From NCBI RefSeq assembly GCF_034424175.1, contig NZ_CP139986.1, forward strand, positions 124,001 through 188,000: DNA of 64,000 nucleotides, in the 5' to 3' direction. The position numbers were made by a program, and so were the translations under genes. The stretch is from Kluyvera intermedia (GTDB lineage: Bacteria; Pseudomonadota; Gammaproteobacteria; Enterobacterales; Enterobacteriaceae). The notes beneath the pieces are model-generated. The model was not told the DNA's origin. It saw only the letters and a list, made by a program, of their open reading frames with translations, and made no database searches. Below, in pieces: positions 43,503 to 51,734 of this stretch. How positions within the stretch are numbered: position 1 is the first letter of the stretch; each line of letters starts with the position of its first letter.

Positions 43503-44654
43503 ATGGCTGCATCAACTTTCTTCATTCCATCAGTGAATGTTATCGGGAACGGCGCGTTAAATGACGCAATGAATACAATGAAGGATTATGGTTATCGCCG
43601 TGCCCTGATTGTGACCGATGCCGTTCTGAATAAGCTGGGCGTGGCTGGCGATATTCAAAAGCGACTTCAGGAATATGACATTCTGAGCGTGGTTTTTGAT
43701 GGAACACATCCGAACCCAACGACGGTCAACGTTGAAGAAGGGCTGGAGATGCTGCGCGCCAATGATTGTGACTGCGTGATTTCGCTGGGCGGCGGTTCTC
43801 CGCACGACTGTGCGAAAGGCATTGCGCTGGTGGCTTCCAACGGCGGCGATATTCGTGACTACGAAGGCGTTGACCGTTCTGCAAAACCGCAGTTGCCGAT
43901 GATTGCCATCAACACCACGGCGGGCACCGCGTCTGAAATGACCCGTTTTTGCATCATCACTGATGTTAACCGTCATATCAAAATGGCCATCGTTGATAAG
44001 CACGTGACGCCTGTGCTGTCGGTCAACGACTCTTCTTTGATGGAAGGTATGCCTAAAGGACTGACCGCCGCGACCGGTATGGATGCGCTGACTCATGCCA
44101 TTGAAGCCTATGTTTCTATTGCTGCCACGCCGATTACCGATGCCTGCGCGCTGAAAGCCATCACCATGATTATGGCAAATCTGCCAACTGCGGTAGACAA
44201 CGGTAGCAACAGTGAAGCGCGTGAAGCGATGGCCTACGCACAGTTCCTGGCGGGCATGGCGTTTAACAATGCTTCCCTGGGTTATGTGCATGCGATGGCG
44301 CACCAGTTGGGCGGTTTCTATGACCTGCCGCACGGCGTATGCAACGCGGTACTGCTGCCGCATGTGCAGGTGTTTAACAGCAAAGTGGCCGCTGCACGTC
44401 TGCGTGACTGTGCTCAGGCGATGGGCATTGATGTGAGCGCGATGAGCAACGAGCAGGGTGCAGAAGCGTGTATCGATGCTATTCGCAAACTGGCCCGTCA
44501 GGTGAACATTCCAGCTGGTCTGCGCGACCTGAACGTGAAGGAAGAAGATTTCCCGGTTCTGGCAACCAATGCGCTGAAAGATGCCTGCGGCTTTACCAAC
44601 CCAATTCAGGCAACGCACGACGAAATCATGGCGATTTTCCGCGCTGCGATGTAA
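43503..44654 (+). CDS. yiaY: Iron-containing alcohol dehydrogenase YiaY
   Basis: A 383-aa group III (iron) alcohol dehydrogenase, the same length as E. coli YiaY and close to FucO and AdhE domains. The NAD-binding motif is SLGGGSPHDCAKG (about 95-107). The metal-site residues lie in TGMDALTHAIEAY, ASLGYVHAMAHQLGG (about 258-272) and LPHGVCNAVLLPH. The start MAASTFF has AAAGGAAC just upstream; the frame opens 46 codons earlier in AT-rich non-conserved sequence. The substrate is not certain. Confidence 0.93.
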   Translation: MAASTFFIPSVNVIGNGALNDAMNTMKDYGYRRALIVTDAVLNKLGVAGDIQKRLQEYDILSVVFDGTHPNPTTVNVEEGLEMLRANDCDCVISLGGGSPHDCAKGIALVASNGGDIRDYEGVDRSAKPQLPMIAINTTAGTASEMTRFCIITDVNRHIKMAIVDKHVTPVLSVNDSSLMEGMPKGLTAATGMDALTHAIEAYVSIAATPITDACALKAITMIMANLPTAVDNGSNSEAREAMAYAQFLAGMAFNNASLGYVHAMAHQLGGFYDLPHGVCNAVLLPHVQVFNSKVAAARLRDCAQAMGIDVSAMSNEQGAEACIDAIRKLARQVNIPAGLRDLNVKEEDFPVLATNALKDACGFTNPIQATHDEIMAIFRAAM

Positions 44655-44682
44655 TACCCGTATTGCGCTGATTCCGCGATCC

Positions 44683-44752
44683 TCCCGGCGGCGCTTCGCT
44701 TGGTCGGGCTACTGGATCCTGTAGCCCGGCCAAGCGAAGCGCCGCCGGGAAA
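44683..44752. repeat. BIME: two REP units in inverted orientation
   Basis: An inverted unit at 44683-44712 and a direct unit at 44721-44752 (GTAGCCCGGCCAAGCGAAGC...) flank an 8-nt spacer. They form a near-perfect 70-nt palindrome between the converging yiaY and 44770-45105 genes. Both differ from the other REP copies in the same position (CGAAGC instead of CGCAGC), as expected for a pair that evolves together. Confidence 0.9.
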
Positions 44753-44769
44753 CCAACATGTCGCAGGCC

Positions 44770-45105
44770 TTATTTATCCTGCGAATTTTTATTGTCGGAA
44801 ACGATACGCAACTCTAGCGAACGAAATTGTCCGTAGATCCACAGTCCAAGCCAGCTTAGACAGCCCATAATGCCGGTTAAAACCAGCGCCAGTAGGGCGA
44901 AAAACAGCGGGCTGATAATCAGCACGCCAAAGCCATGCATTACCTCGCCGTTCCAGCGGACGGCAAAAAGCGTAATCCCAATTGCCCCTAAAATACCGTT
45001 AAAAATACCCAATGGAACCAGTGAGCACATCAGGCCCAGCAGATGGATTTTAAAGATGCTGCCCGCGCTGATTTTTTTCAAAGAAACAGTCCGGAATTCG
45101 TCCAT
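44770..45105 (-). CDS. Uncharacterised small membrane protein
   Basis: I do not recognise this 111-aa protein. It has two long hydrophobic stretches (about 18-50 and 59-92). The first contains SLVPLGIFNGILGAIGITLF and the second LIISPLFFALLALVLTGIMG followed by LSWLGLWIYG. The termini are polar (MDEFRTVSLKKISAGS and SDNKNSQDK), which suggests three or four membrane helices. The ribosome site is weak. It stands alone, 3' of a BIME and facing yiaY, at the border of the accessory GH127 segment. It reads as a real gene by composition, but its function is unknown. Confidence 0.6.
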   Translation of the reverse strand: MDEFRTVSLKKISAGSIFKIHLLGLMCSLVPLGIFNGILGAIGITLFAVRWNGEVMHGFGVLIISPLFFALLALVLTGIMGCLSWLGLWIYGQFRSLELRIVSDNKNSQDK

Positions 45106-45251
45106 GTTATTGTGCGCTATCTTGTTGTTAAATTTGAAACGACTATAGGGGAAACAACCCTGACGTGATAGCCAATCAAAGCCTGATATTGAACAAAACC
45201 CTCAATATTTGTAGTCCGGACAGGCGTTTTACCTGCCCGGTTAATCAAATC

Positions 45252-47210
45252 TTACTCGCTCTCATTGACCCAAATACGCATCTCACCCTCACCACGGTTA
45301 GCCCAGCTAAACCAAGGAATAAACGTTAGCGTCTGCGCCTGGCGCTGTGCTGGCGAGGTATCGTAATGCCAAAGCGGCTGTTGCTCTGGCTGGCTCGACG
45401 AGTGCTTTATGCCTTGTGCCTGCAACAGGACTTTATGGGCGAAAATGCCTTTGCCCGCTATCTCGGTAAATTGCGCGCTTTCTGGCAGCCACAGATTATG
45501 CAGCTCCTCGCCGTTATCGGCCTGCTCCAGACAGTACACCAATGGCCCGCGCTGAATTGCGACCTTTCCGGCGACATGGCGCACCAATGGGTTACCGTAA
45601 ACCCGGCGTACTGGCATCGGCAGCGTTAGCGTTAAGATGTCGCCCTCAAGCCAGGTTCGTGTGATGTGCAAATAACCTTTTTTCACCGTGCCCGCAACAT
45701 CACGGCCGTTCAGGGTGACGTGCGGATCGGTGCACCAATCCGGCAGGCGCAGTGCCAGCGTGTGGTTAACGGGATCGGGTGAATCAATCTCGATCTTGAC
45801 CTGATCCTGCCACGGATAGTTGCCGCTGACGCGTAAACGCAGCGTCTGCTCACCCACCGGAACCTCGACGCTGTTACCGATATAGAGATTGACGAACAGC
45901 GCGTCGTCGCGCGGTGTGTAGATATAGTGGCCGATGGAGGTGAGTACGCGGGCAATGTTTGGCGGACAGCAGGCGCAACCGAACCAGCGTTGACGCACGG
46001 GTTTGACGTGGTCATAAATATGGTTGAATTGCAGCGTTTTCGGGTGAACTTCCAGCGGGTTCACGTAGAAGAAATGTTTGCCGTCCAGCGCCATACCGCC
46101 GAGTACCGTGTTGTACAGCGCGCGCTCCATGACATCGGCATACTGGCTGTCACCTTCCATCTCCAGCATGCGACGCGCAAACATCATCAGGCCAATAGAG
46201 GCGCAGCTTTCGGCATAGACCGTGTCATTGGGCAGGTCGTAGTCGCTACTAAACGCTTCACCGCTGCTTTGCGAGCCGATACCGCCAGTAATGTACAGCT
46301 GACGCTGGGCCATGTTATTCCATAAGCGCAGGCAGTCCTGGCGCTTGCTTTCGTCCTGGCTTAGGCGAGCGAGGTGCGCCACGCCGGTCATCAGGTAGAC
46401 AAAACGGACGGCATGTCCGATAGCGGTAGGCTGTTCAGCGATGGGTTGATGCGCCTGGCTATAGGGTTTGTCTTTCACCATCCATGCGGTGCCGTAGGTA
46501 TGCCAGTAGGACGTTTTGCCGCGCTTTTCATACTCGTGGTCGTAGAAATGCGGCTGTTTACCGCGCTCTTCTACGAAGTAGTTCACCAGTGCCAGATAAC
46601 GCGGTTGCTGGGTGACTTCATACAGTCGCATCAGCGCCAGCTCGATTTCAGGATGCCCTGGATAGCCATGGATTTGATGTTCAGCGGTGCCAAATACCTG
46701 GTCGATATGGTCTGCCAGTCGGCAAACGACGTCCAGTAATTGCTGTTTACCGGTGGCCTGGAAGAAGGCCACGCCTGCTTCAATCATGTGCCCGGCACAG
46801 TACAGTTCGTGGCATTCGGCCAGATTGGTCCAGCGTTCTTGCGGTGCTTTCACCGTGAAATAGGTATTGAGATAGCCATCTTCGCACTGAGCGGCTGCGA
46901 CTAACGCGATCACCTCGTCGGCGGTTTTCTCTAACTCGGCATCCGGCTTCTGGCATAGTGACCAGGCTACAGCCTCCAGCCATTTCGCCACGTCGCTGTC
47001 CTGAAAGACCATCCCGTAAAACTCACCGGTTTGCTGGCCTGCGGCAATACGAAAGTTTTCTATCGCATGGCTGGGTTCTGCATCGTCGATGCGGTCATTT
47101 AGCGCATCCCATTGATAGGGAATAACCACATCACGAACCAGTTGCTGGTACTGGGCGAAGAATGGGTCGTTAACTTTTAATGTATGCAAATCGACTTCCA
47201 TAACAGACAT
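45252..47210 (-). CDS. GH127 beta-L-arabinofuranosidase (DUF1680 family)
   Basis: A 652-aa glycoside hydrolase of family 127, whose founding member HypBA1 of Bifidobacterium longum releases L-arabinose from beta-1,2-linked arabinofuranose disaccharides. The zinc-thiolate site is visible: Glu318 in GEAF (acid/base), Glu334 and Cys336 in YAESCAS, and Cys414-Cys415 in GCACCPPN (nucleophile pair). The 16-residue spacing of the two glutamates equals that of HypBA1 (Glu322/Glu338). The (alpha/alpha)6 barrel covers about 1-420 and beta domains follow. No signal peptide is seen, so it acts in the cytoplasm on imported sugar. The start at 47210 has TGAGGAG; it follows the transporter gene by 10 nt. 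Confidence 0.9.
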   Translation of the reverse strand: MSVMEVDLHTLKVNDPFFAQYQQLVRDVVIPYQWDALNDRIDDAEPSHAIENFRIAAGQQTGEFYGMVFQDSDVAKWLEAVAWSLCQKPDAELEKTADEVIALVAAAQCEDGYLNTYFTVKAPQERWTNLAECHELYCAGHMIEAGVAFFQATGKQQLLDVVCRLADHIDQVFGTAEHQIHGYPGHPEIELALMRLYEVTQQPRYLALVNYFVEERGKQPHFYDHEYEKRGKTSYWHTYGTAWMVKDKPYSQAHQPIAEQPTAIGHAVRFVYLMTGVAHLARLSQDESKRQDCLRLWNNMAQRQLYITGGIGSQSSGEAFSSDYDLPNDTVYAESCASIGLMMFARRMLEMEGDSQYADVMERALYNTVLGGMALDGKHFFYVNPLEVHPKTLQFNHIYDHVKPVRQRWFGCACCPPNIARVLTSIGHYIYTPRDDALFVNLYIGNSVEVPVGEQTLRLRVSGNYPWQDQVKIEIDSPDPVNHTLALRLPDWCTDPHVTLNGRDVAGTVKKGYLHITRTWLEGDILTLTLPMPVRRVYGNPLVRHVAGKVAIQRGPLVYCLEQADNGEELHNLWLPESAQFTEIAGKGIFAHKVLLQAQGIKHSSSQPEQQPLWHYDTSPAQRQAQTLTFIPWFSWANRGEGEMRIWVNESE

Positions 47211-47220
47211 AACAAACTCC

Positions 47221-48621
47221 TCAGGACTGAACGTGACGTGCGCGAAGGTCGGTCGCAATGCGCGCCATCATAGGATTATTGAGTCGGCAGGCGCGGATGG
47301 AGAGCGCCAGCAGCAGGTGGAACAGGGCGGGCAACAGGGTTTCCATGGTGGTGATCCCGGTCAGCGACTCGGCTGTCTGGTTATCTGCACCCGGCTGGTA
47401 TGCTACGTAGATAAAGACCAGGCTGATAATGCCCGCGCTGGAGGCCCAGGCCAGCTTGATAAAGAACAGGTTAAAGGCGAAGTTCATGCCGGATGAGCGC
47501 ACGCCGGTTTTCCACTCGCCGTAGTCGTCGGAGAAGGCCATTAGCGAGAAGTGCAGCGGCAGGGTGAAGCCCAGAATAATGCCGTTGCCGAGGATCACCG
47601 CCAGCCACAGCGTTTGGTGCGCTGGCCCGGTAGGTAAGAACCACATGCCGACGGCGATCGCCGCTAACACCAGGTTGGTGTAGTAGTACAGCTTGACGGT
47701 ATCGAAGCGGCGCGACAGCAGGTTGATGATCACCGAACCGAAAATGGAGGCAAAGGTCACCATCGTGAAGAACAGCGAGGTGTAGCCGGTGGAGCCACCC
47801 AATACGTAGGTGATGAAGTACATGTAGCCGCCGCCGCGGATGTTAAAGACGTTGATCAGCAGGAATGACATCACCAGCATCAGCAGTAGCTGGTCATTTT
47901 TGCGCAGCCCGGCGATGTGCTCACGCAGGGTGAATTTGCCCATCATATCAAGCGATACGCGCTCACGAACCCAGAAAAAACAGCACAGGAACATCACCGC
48001 CGCAATGGCGCACAGCACGCCCACGCCGTATTGATAACCCTGCGCGGTGTTGCCCTGGCCGAGCACGTTGACCAACCACGGCAGGCCGACTGACACCAGA
48101 AAACCGGCAACGCCGCACAGTACGAAACGCCATGCCTGACAGGAGATGACCTCGCTGTGGCGCGTAGTCATGGTGTTAATCAGTGCACAGTAGGGGACGT
48201 TAATCGCGGTATAGCTCACCGACAGCAGTAGATAGGTGCCGAATGCCCAGGCGATTTTTACCCCCATGCTGGCATCGGGAACGGTGAAAGTCAGAACGCC
48301 AATAATGGCGATAGGCACGGCAATCCACAGCTGCCAGGGGCGAAAACGTCCCCAGCGGCTTTGCGTGCGGTCGGCCAGGACGCCCATTATCGGGTCGGAG
48401 ATGGCATCGAAAACGCGCAGCACCAGAAAGAGGGTGCCAACCAGCGCAGGGGTGAGTCCAAAGACATCGGTATAGAAGAAGGTCAGGAAGTTCATGATAA
48501 GGCAGGTAATAACGGTACCGCCTGCGTCGCCAAGACCGTAGCCGATTTTTTCCCGAATCGATAATTTATCGTCCAGTGAACCCGGCACAATCTCGCTGGT
48601 GGTGATGGGTGTAGCGGTCAT
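47221..48621 (-). CDS. GPH-family (MFS) glycoside/pentoside cation symporter
   Basis: A 466-aa twelve-helix transporter of the glycoside-pentoside-hexuronide family (MelB, GusB, XynP relatives). Typical parts are REKIGYGLGDAGGTVITCLIMNF at the N-terminus, VFDAISDPIMGVLADRTQSRWGRFRPW (the DPxxGxxxDxTxxxxGRxRP loop, about 69-95) and FSDDYGEWKTGVRSSGMNFAF (about 360-380). It is co-transcribed with the GH127 gene and probably imports the arabinofuranosyl oligosaccharide that this enzyme cleaves. The cation used cannot be told. Confidence 0.9.
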   Translation of the reverse strand: MTATPITTSEIVPGSLDDKLSIREKIGYGLGDAGGTVITCLIMNFLTFFYTDVFGLTPALVGTLFLVLRVFDAISDPIMGVLADRTQSRWGRFRPWQLWIAVPIAIIGVLTFTVPDASMGVKIAWAFGTYLLLSVSYTAINVPYCALINTMTTRHSEVISCQAWRFVLCGVAGFLVSVGLPWLVNVLGQGNTAQGYQYGVGVLCAIAAVMFLCCFFWVRERVSLDMMGKFTLREHIAGLRKNDQLLLMLVMSFLLINVFNIRGGGYMYFITYVLGGSTGYTSLFFTMVTFASIFGSVIINLLSRRFDTVKLYYYTNLVLAAIAVGMWFLPTGPAHQTLWLAVILGNGIILGFTLPLHFSLMAFSDDYGEWKTGVRSSGMNFAFNLFFIKLAWASSAGIISLVFIYVAYQPGADNQTAESLTGITTMETLLPALFHLLLALSIRACRLNNPMMARIATDLRARHVQS

Positions 48622-48860
48622 GGGGTACTCCTCGCAATGTGGAGAGTTCTTATTCAGTAGGGTTATTTTTGTAATGTCATGACCTGTTTAATTTTGCCTG
48701 GAAAGCGGTGACCAACAAGGTCACAAAGGAGTATAAAAAGTGGGTAATTCCGACCTGATGAGAAAAGTGTGAAGGCGATCGGGCATAAATCCATTTATTT
48801 ATTAATAATCAATGAGAAAACGTGTTCATTGCCCATGAATAAGCGGGATTATTAATATTT
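48622..48860. promoter_or_regulatory. Divergent promoter region of the GH127-transporter operon and its AraC-type regulator
   Basis: 239 nt, AT-rich near the araC-type start. A perfect palindrome GTGACC-AACAA-GGTCAC (48708-48724) lies about 87 nt before the transporter start, and GTCATGAC lies at 48677-48684. They are candidate operators; no binding protein can be assigned from the sequence alone. Confidence 0.5.
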
Positions 48861-49679
48861 ATGCTCAATCTCTCCATAGCGCTTCCGATTAAGGTACAGA
48901 ACGGCGGCTTATTTATCTCGCGCGGCGTGGGACGTCATCCGGCGCGCAGGTTGCGCTCATGGGAAATTATTTTTGTTGAAAAAGGGACATTAACGATTCA
49001 GGAAGAGGAGCGTATTTTTCAGGTTTGCGCTGGCGACAGCTTATTACTCTGGCCGGGTCGTCAGCATGTGGGGATTGAGGATTTCCCGGCAGAGCTGAAG
49101 TTCTACTGGCTGCATTTTGAAATCAATGCGCCCACGCAATCGCATCCGCTGTTAACGCAGTTGGCCATTCCGCAGCAGACCACGCTGCACGATCCCCAGT
49201 ACCTGACCTCGTTGTTTCGCCAGTTTCTGAACGAGCAGGAAAAAATTCAGCGTAATGCCTCACTGGAATTTATTTTACTGCTGATTTTGCAGCATATTTC
49301 GCTATCGGCGCAAACCGAGGAGCCAAAAGATGAAGGCGGGGCCGCGCTGGCCTGGCGGGCGCAGCAGGTGATCCACACTCGCTATCATTTGCCGCTTTCT
49401 ACCTCAATGCTGGCAAAGGAGTTGCACTGTAATGCCGACTATTTGGGGCGCGTTTATCGAAGGGTATTTCACCTGACGCTGACGGAGGCCATTCACCGCC
49501 AGCGGGTGCGCGCGGCGGAAAAACTTTTAAGCAATCATGCGCGTTCGTTAAAAGAGGTGGCCGAGCAGTGTGGGTTTGCCGATGTGGGCTATTTCCGGCA
49601 AATCTTCCGCAAGCATACCGGCCTGACACCCGCCGCGTGGAAGCGGCGGTATTGCAAAGAGCATATTAATTCGGCATGA
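48861..49679 (+). CDS. AraC-family transcriptional regulator
   Basis: A 272-aa regulator with an N-terminal cupin sensor (about 10-130: FISRGVGRHPARRLRSWEIIFVEKGTLTIQEEER then GDSLLLWPGRQHVGIE). The C-terminal double helix-turn-helix (about 170-270) shows LSTSMLAKELHCNADYLGRVYRRVF and LKEVAEQCGFADVGYFRQIFRKHTGLTPAAWKRRY. It is divergent from the GPH transporter and GH127 genes and most likely activates them in response to the imported sugar or free arabinose. The inducer is unknown. Confidence 0.88.
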   Translation: MLNLSIALPIKVQNGGLFISRGVGRHPARRLRSWEIIFVEKGTLTIQEEERIFQVCAGDSLLLWPGRQHVGIEDFPAELKFYWLHFEINAPTQSHPLLTQLAIPQQTTLHDPQYLTSLFRQFLNEQEKIQRNASLEFILLLILQHISLSAQTEEPKDEGGAALAWRAQQVIHTRYHLPLSTSMLAKELHCNADYLGRVYRRVFHLTLTEAIHRQRVRAAEKLLSNHARSLKEVAEQCGFADVGYFRQIFRKHTGLTPAAWKRRYCKEHINSA

Positions 49680-49800
49680 GGCAAATGACTGAAAGCGTTC
49701 AGGCATTTAACAAAAAAGGCTGACCACCGATGTCGGATCAAAGCAGGACATTGCCCTGCTCTGGCACTCTTAGGGTTTACTGTTCACAACGGAGTGGGGA

Positions 49801-50262
49801 ATGAACCCGTTTATTGTCGCTGATTCCATGAAGTGTATTGGTTGCCGGACGTGTGAGATCGCCTGCGTCGTGGCGCATCAGGAGCAGCAGGCGTGCGCGA
49901 CGGTGTCGCGCGAGGCGTTTCTTCCTCGTATTCGCGTGGTGAAGGGCGATACGTTTTCGACGGCGGTAGCCTGCCATCAGTGTGAGGATTCACCGTGCGG
50001 CAATGTTTGTCCAACGGGGGCGATCTCGCGCAAAGATGGCTCTATTTGTGTCGATCAAACGCGCTGCATTGGCTGCAAGAGTTGTATACTGGCGTGCCCG
50101 TTTGGTGCGATGAACGTGGTGGTGCAACAGTCACGTGCGCAGGCGGTAAAATGTGATTTATGCCGTCATCGCGCAGAAGGCCCTGCCTGTGTGGCGGCCT
50201 GTCCAACGCAGGCGCTGGCCTGTGTTGATGTTGGGCAAAGCGTGATGCCGATATTCATGTAG
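49801..50262 (+). CDS. ysaA: Ferredoxin-type 4Fe-4S protein YsaA
   Basis: A 153-aa electron-transfer protein of the HydN/DmsB-like polyferredoxin type. Four cysteine clusters are visible: CIGCRTCEIAC (14-24), CHQCEDSPCGNVC, CIGCKSCILAC and CDLCRHRAEGPACVAAC. These could hold four 4Fe-4S clusters. It matches E. coli YsaA and lies next to avtA as there. Its partner oxidoreductase is unknown. Over the 120 nt before it I see no clear FNR site. Confidence 0.9.
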   Translation: MNPFIVADSMKCIGCRTCEIACVVAHQEQQACATVSREAFLPRIRVVKGDTFSTAVACHQCEDSPCGNVCPTGAISRKDGSICVDQTRCIGCKSCILACPFGAMNVVVQQSRAQAVKCDLCRHRAEGPACVAACPTQALACVDVGQSVMPIFM

Positions 50263-50270
50263 GTTGTTAA

Positions 50271-50298
50271 GGTCAGGCCTGATGAACCAGGCCTGACC
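50271..50298. terminator. Stem-loop between ysaA and avtA
   Basis: An 11-bp perfect stem GGTCAGGCCTG/CAGGCCTGACC (50271-50281 with 50288-50298) with a 6-nt loop lies between converging genes. There is no T tract on the right side, so termination may be weak. Confidence 0.6.
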
Positions 50299-50307
50299 GC
50301 ATCTGAA

Positions 50308-51561
50308 TTAGCGTTTCTCGCTAAAGGCTAACTCAATCTCTTCGGCGAGAATTTTCACACCTGCTTCAATTTTTTCCGGCTCTGGAACATAGTTCATACG
50401 CATACATTGATGCGTGTGATCCCAGGGTTTATCCAGGCCCGGGAAGAAGAAGTTGCCGGGAACCATCAGGACGCCGCGTTTTTTCAACCGCTGATACAGT
50501 TCCTCAGTGGTAATCGGTAAATCTTTAAACCACAACCACAAGAATATTGCGCCTTCCGGTTTGTGAATCAGGCAGCGATCCTCTGGTAAATACCGGCGAA
50601 TGGTGGCGATAGTTTCCTGAACACGTTGATAGTAGAAAGGTTTGATAACCGTTTCCGACAGGCGCAGCAGGTCGTTGCGCTTAATCATTTCGCACATGAT
50701 GGCAGGCCCGATGCCGCCGGGAGCAAGGCTGATAATGCCGTTCATATTGCTGATGGCGGTGATAATTTTCTCGCTGGCAATAATGATCCCGCAGCGCGTG
50801 CCCGGTAAGCCAAGCTTAGACAGACTCATACACAGGATGGTATTCGGGTTCCACAGCGGCGTGGCTTCGCTAAAGATAATTCCTGGGAAGGGCACGCCGT
50901 AGGCATTGTCGATAACCAGCGGTACGCCATGCTGACGGGCTAAGACATCCAACTTCTTCACTTCGTCATCGGTAATGACGTTACCCGTTGGATTGGTTGG
51001 ACGAGAAACGCAGATCATCCCGGTATCTTTGCCAATCGGCAGATTGTCGAAATCGACGTGATACTTAAACTGCCCTTCCGGAAGTAATTCAATGTGCGGA
51101 CGCGTTGAGACGAAAAGATCGTCCTCAAGGCCAGCATCCGCGTAGCCAATGTACTCTGGCGTCAGCGGGAAAAGCACCTTGCGGGTGGTGCCATCAGCGC
51201 GACGTCCGGCAAACAGATTAAACAAGTAGAAAAACGCGCTCTGACTGCCATTTGTCAGTGCAATATTCTGTGGGCCAATCTCCCAACCTAATTCATTTCG
51301 CAGCATATCGGCGAGGGTGACGAGCAGATCGTTCTTCCCTTGTGGGCCATCATAATTGCATAGCGCTTCAGAGACTTTGCCGCTTTCCAGCATCTGGGCC
51401 AGTAGATCCGTGAAGTAAGTATTCATCTCTGGGATCTGCGCCGGGTTGCCGCCGCCGAGCATGATGGCGCCCGGGGTGCGTAAACCATCGTTGAGGTCTT
51501 CCATCAGGCGTGCGATGCCTGTATGGCGGGTGAACTTGTCGCCGAAAAGTGAAAATGTCAT
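50308..51561 (-). CDS. avtA: Valine-pyruvate aminotransferase
   Basis: Class I/II PLP aminotransferase (transaminase C) that makes alanine from pyruvate with valine as donor, or valine in reverse. 417 aa, E. coli length. The cofactor residues are seen in NPTGNVITDDE (about 177-187), VIDNAYGVPFPG and the PLP lysine block SLSKLGLPGTRCG (about 247-259). It is transcribed toward ysaA. The malS terminator lies upstream of it. Confidence 0.96.
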   Translation of the reverse strand: MTFSLFGDKFTRHTGIARLMEDLNDGLRTPGAIMLGGGNPAQIPEMNTYFTDLLAQMLESGKVSEALCNYDGPQGKNDLLVTLADMLRNELGWEIGPQNIALTNGSQSAFFYLFNLFAGRRADGTTRKVLFPLTPEYIGYADAGLEDDLFVSTRPHIELLPEGQFKYHVDFDNLPIGKDTGMICVSRPTNPTGNVITDDEVKKLDVLARQHGVPLVIDNAYGVPFPGIIFSEATPLWNPNTILCMSLSKLGLPGTRCGIIIASEKIITAISNMNGIISLAPGGIGPAIMCEMIKRNDLLRLSETVIKPFYYQRVQETIATIRRYLPEDRCLIHKPEGAIFLWLWFKDLPITTEELYQRLKKRGVLMVPGNFFFPGLDKPWDHTHQCMRMNYVPEPEKIEAGVKILAEEIELAFSEKR

Positions 51562-51692
51562 AGCTAATTTTCTATTGCTTATTTTGTGAAGTGGTTAACG
51601 ATAACGCCACTCACGATATGGTGCAAATGACCTGGAGGAAGATTATTCAGTGGATAACGCGTGATATTCAATATTGAGTGGTTTTTTATTCT

Positions 51693-51720
51693 AAAAAAGC
51701 CTGCGCATGCGGCGCAGGCT
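51693..51720 (-). terminator. Terminator of malS
   Basis: A 9-bp stem AGCCTGCGC/GCGCAGGCT (51698-51706 with 51712-51720) has a 5-nt loop. On the minus strand it is followed by TTTTTT (51698-51693), 15 nt after the malS stop. Confidence 0.85.
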
Positions 51721-51734
51721 CGATGAAGCATAAA

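Noticed and set aside
43557..44618. 353-codon open frame on the minus strand
   Set aside because: It is antisense to yiaY and its translation (rich in His, Arg, Gln) has no known motifs; yiaY is clearly the real gene.
44683..44752. Palindrome considered as a rho-independent terminator or CRISPR-like repeat
   Set aside because: It lacks a T tract, has only two units in inverted orientation, and matches REP units elsewhere in the window.
48708..48724. GTGACC...GGTCAC considered as a CRP site
   Set aside because: The spacing between the TGTGA-like halves is too long (9 instead of 6), so it does not fit CRP.
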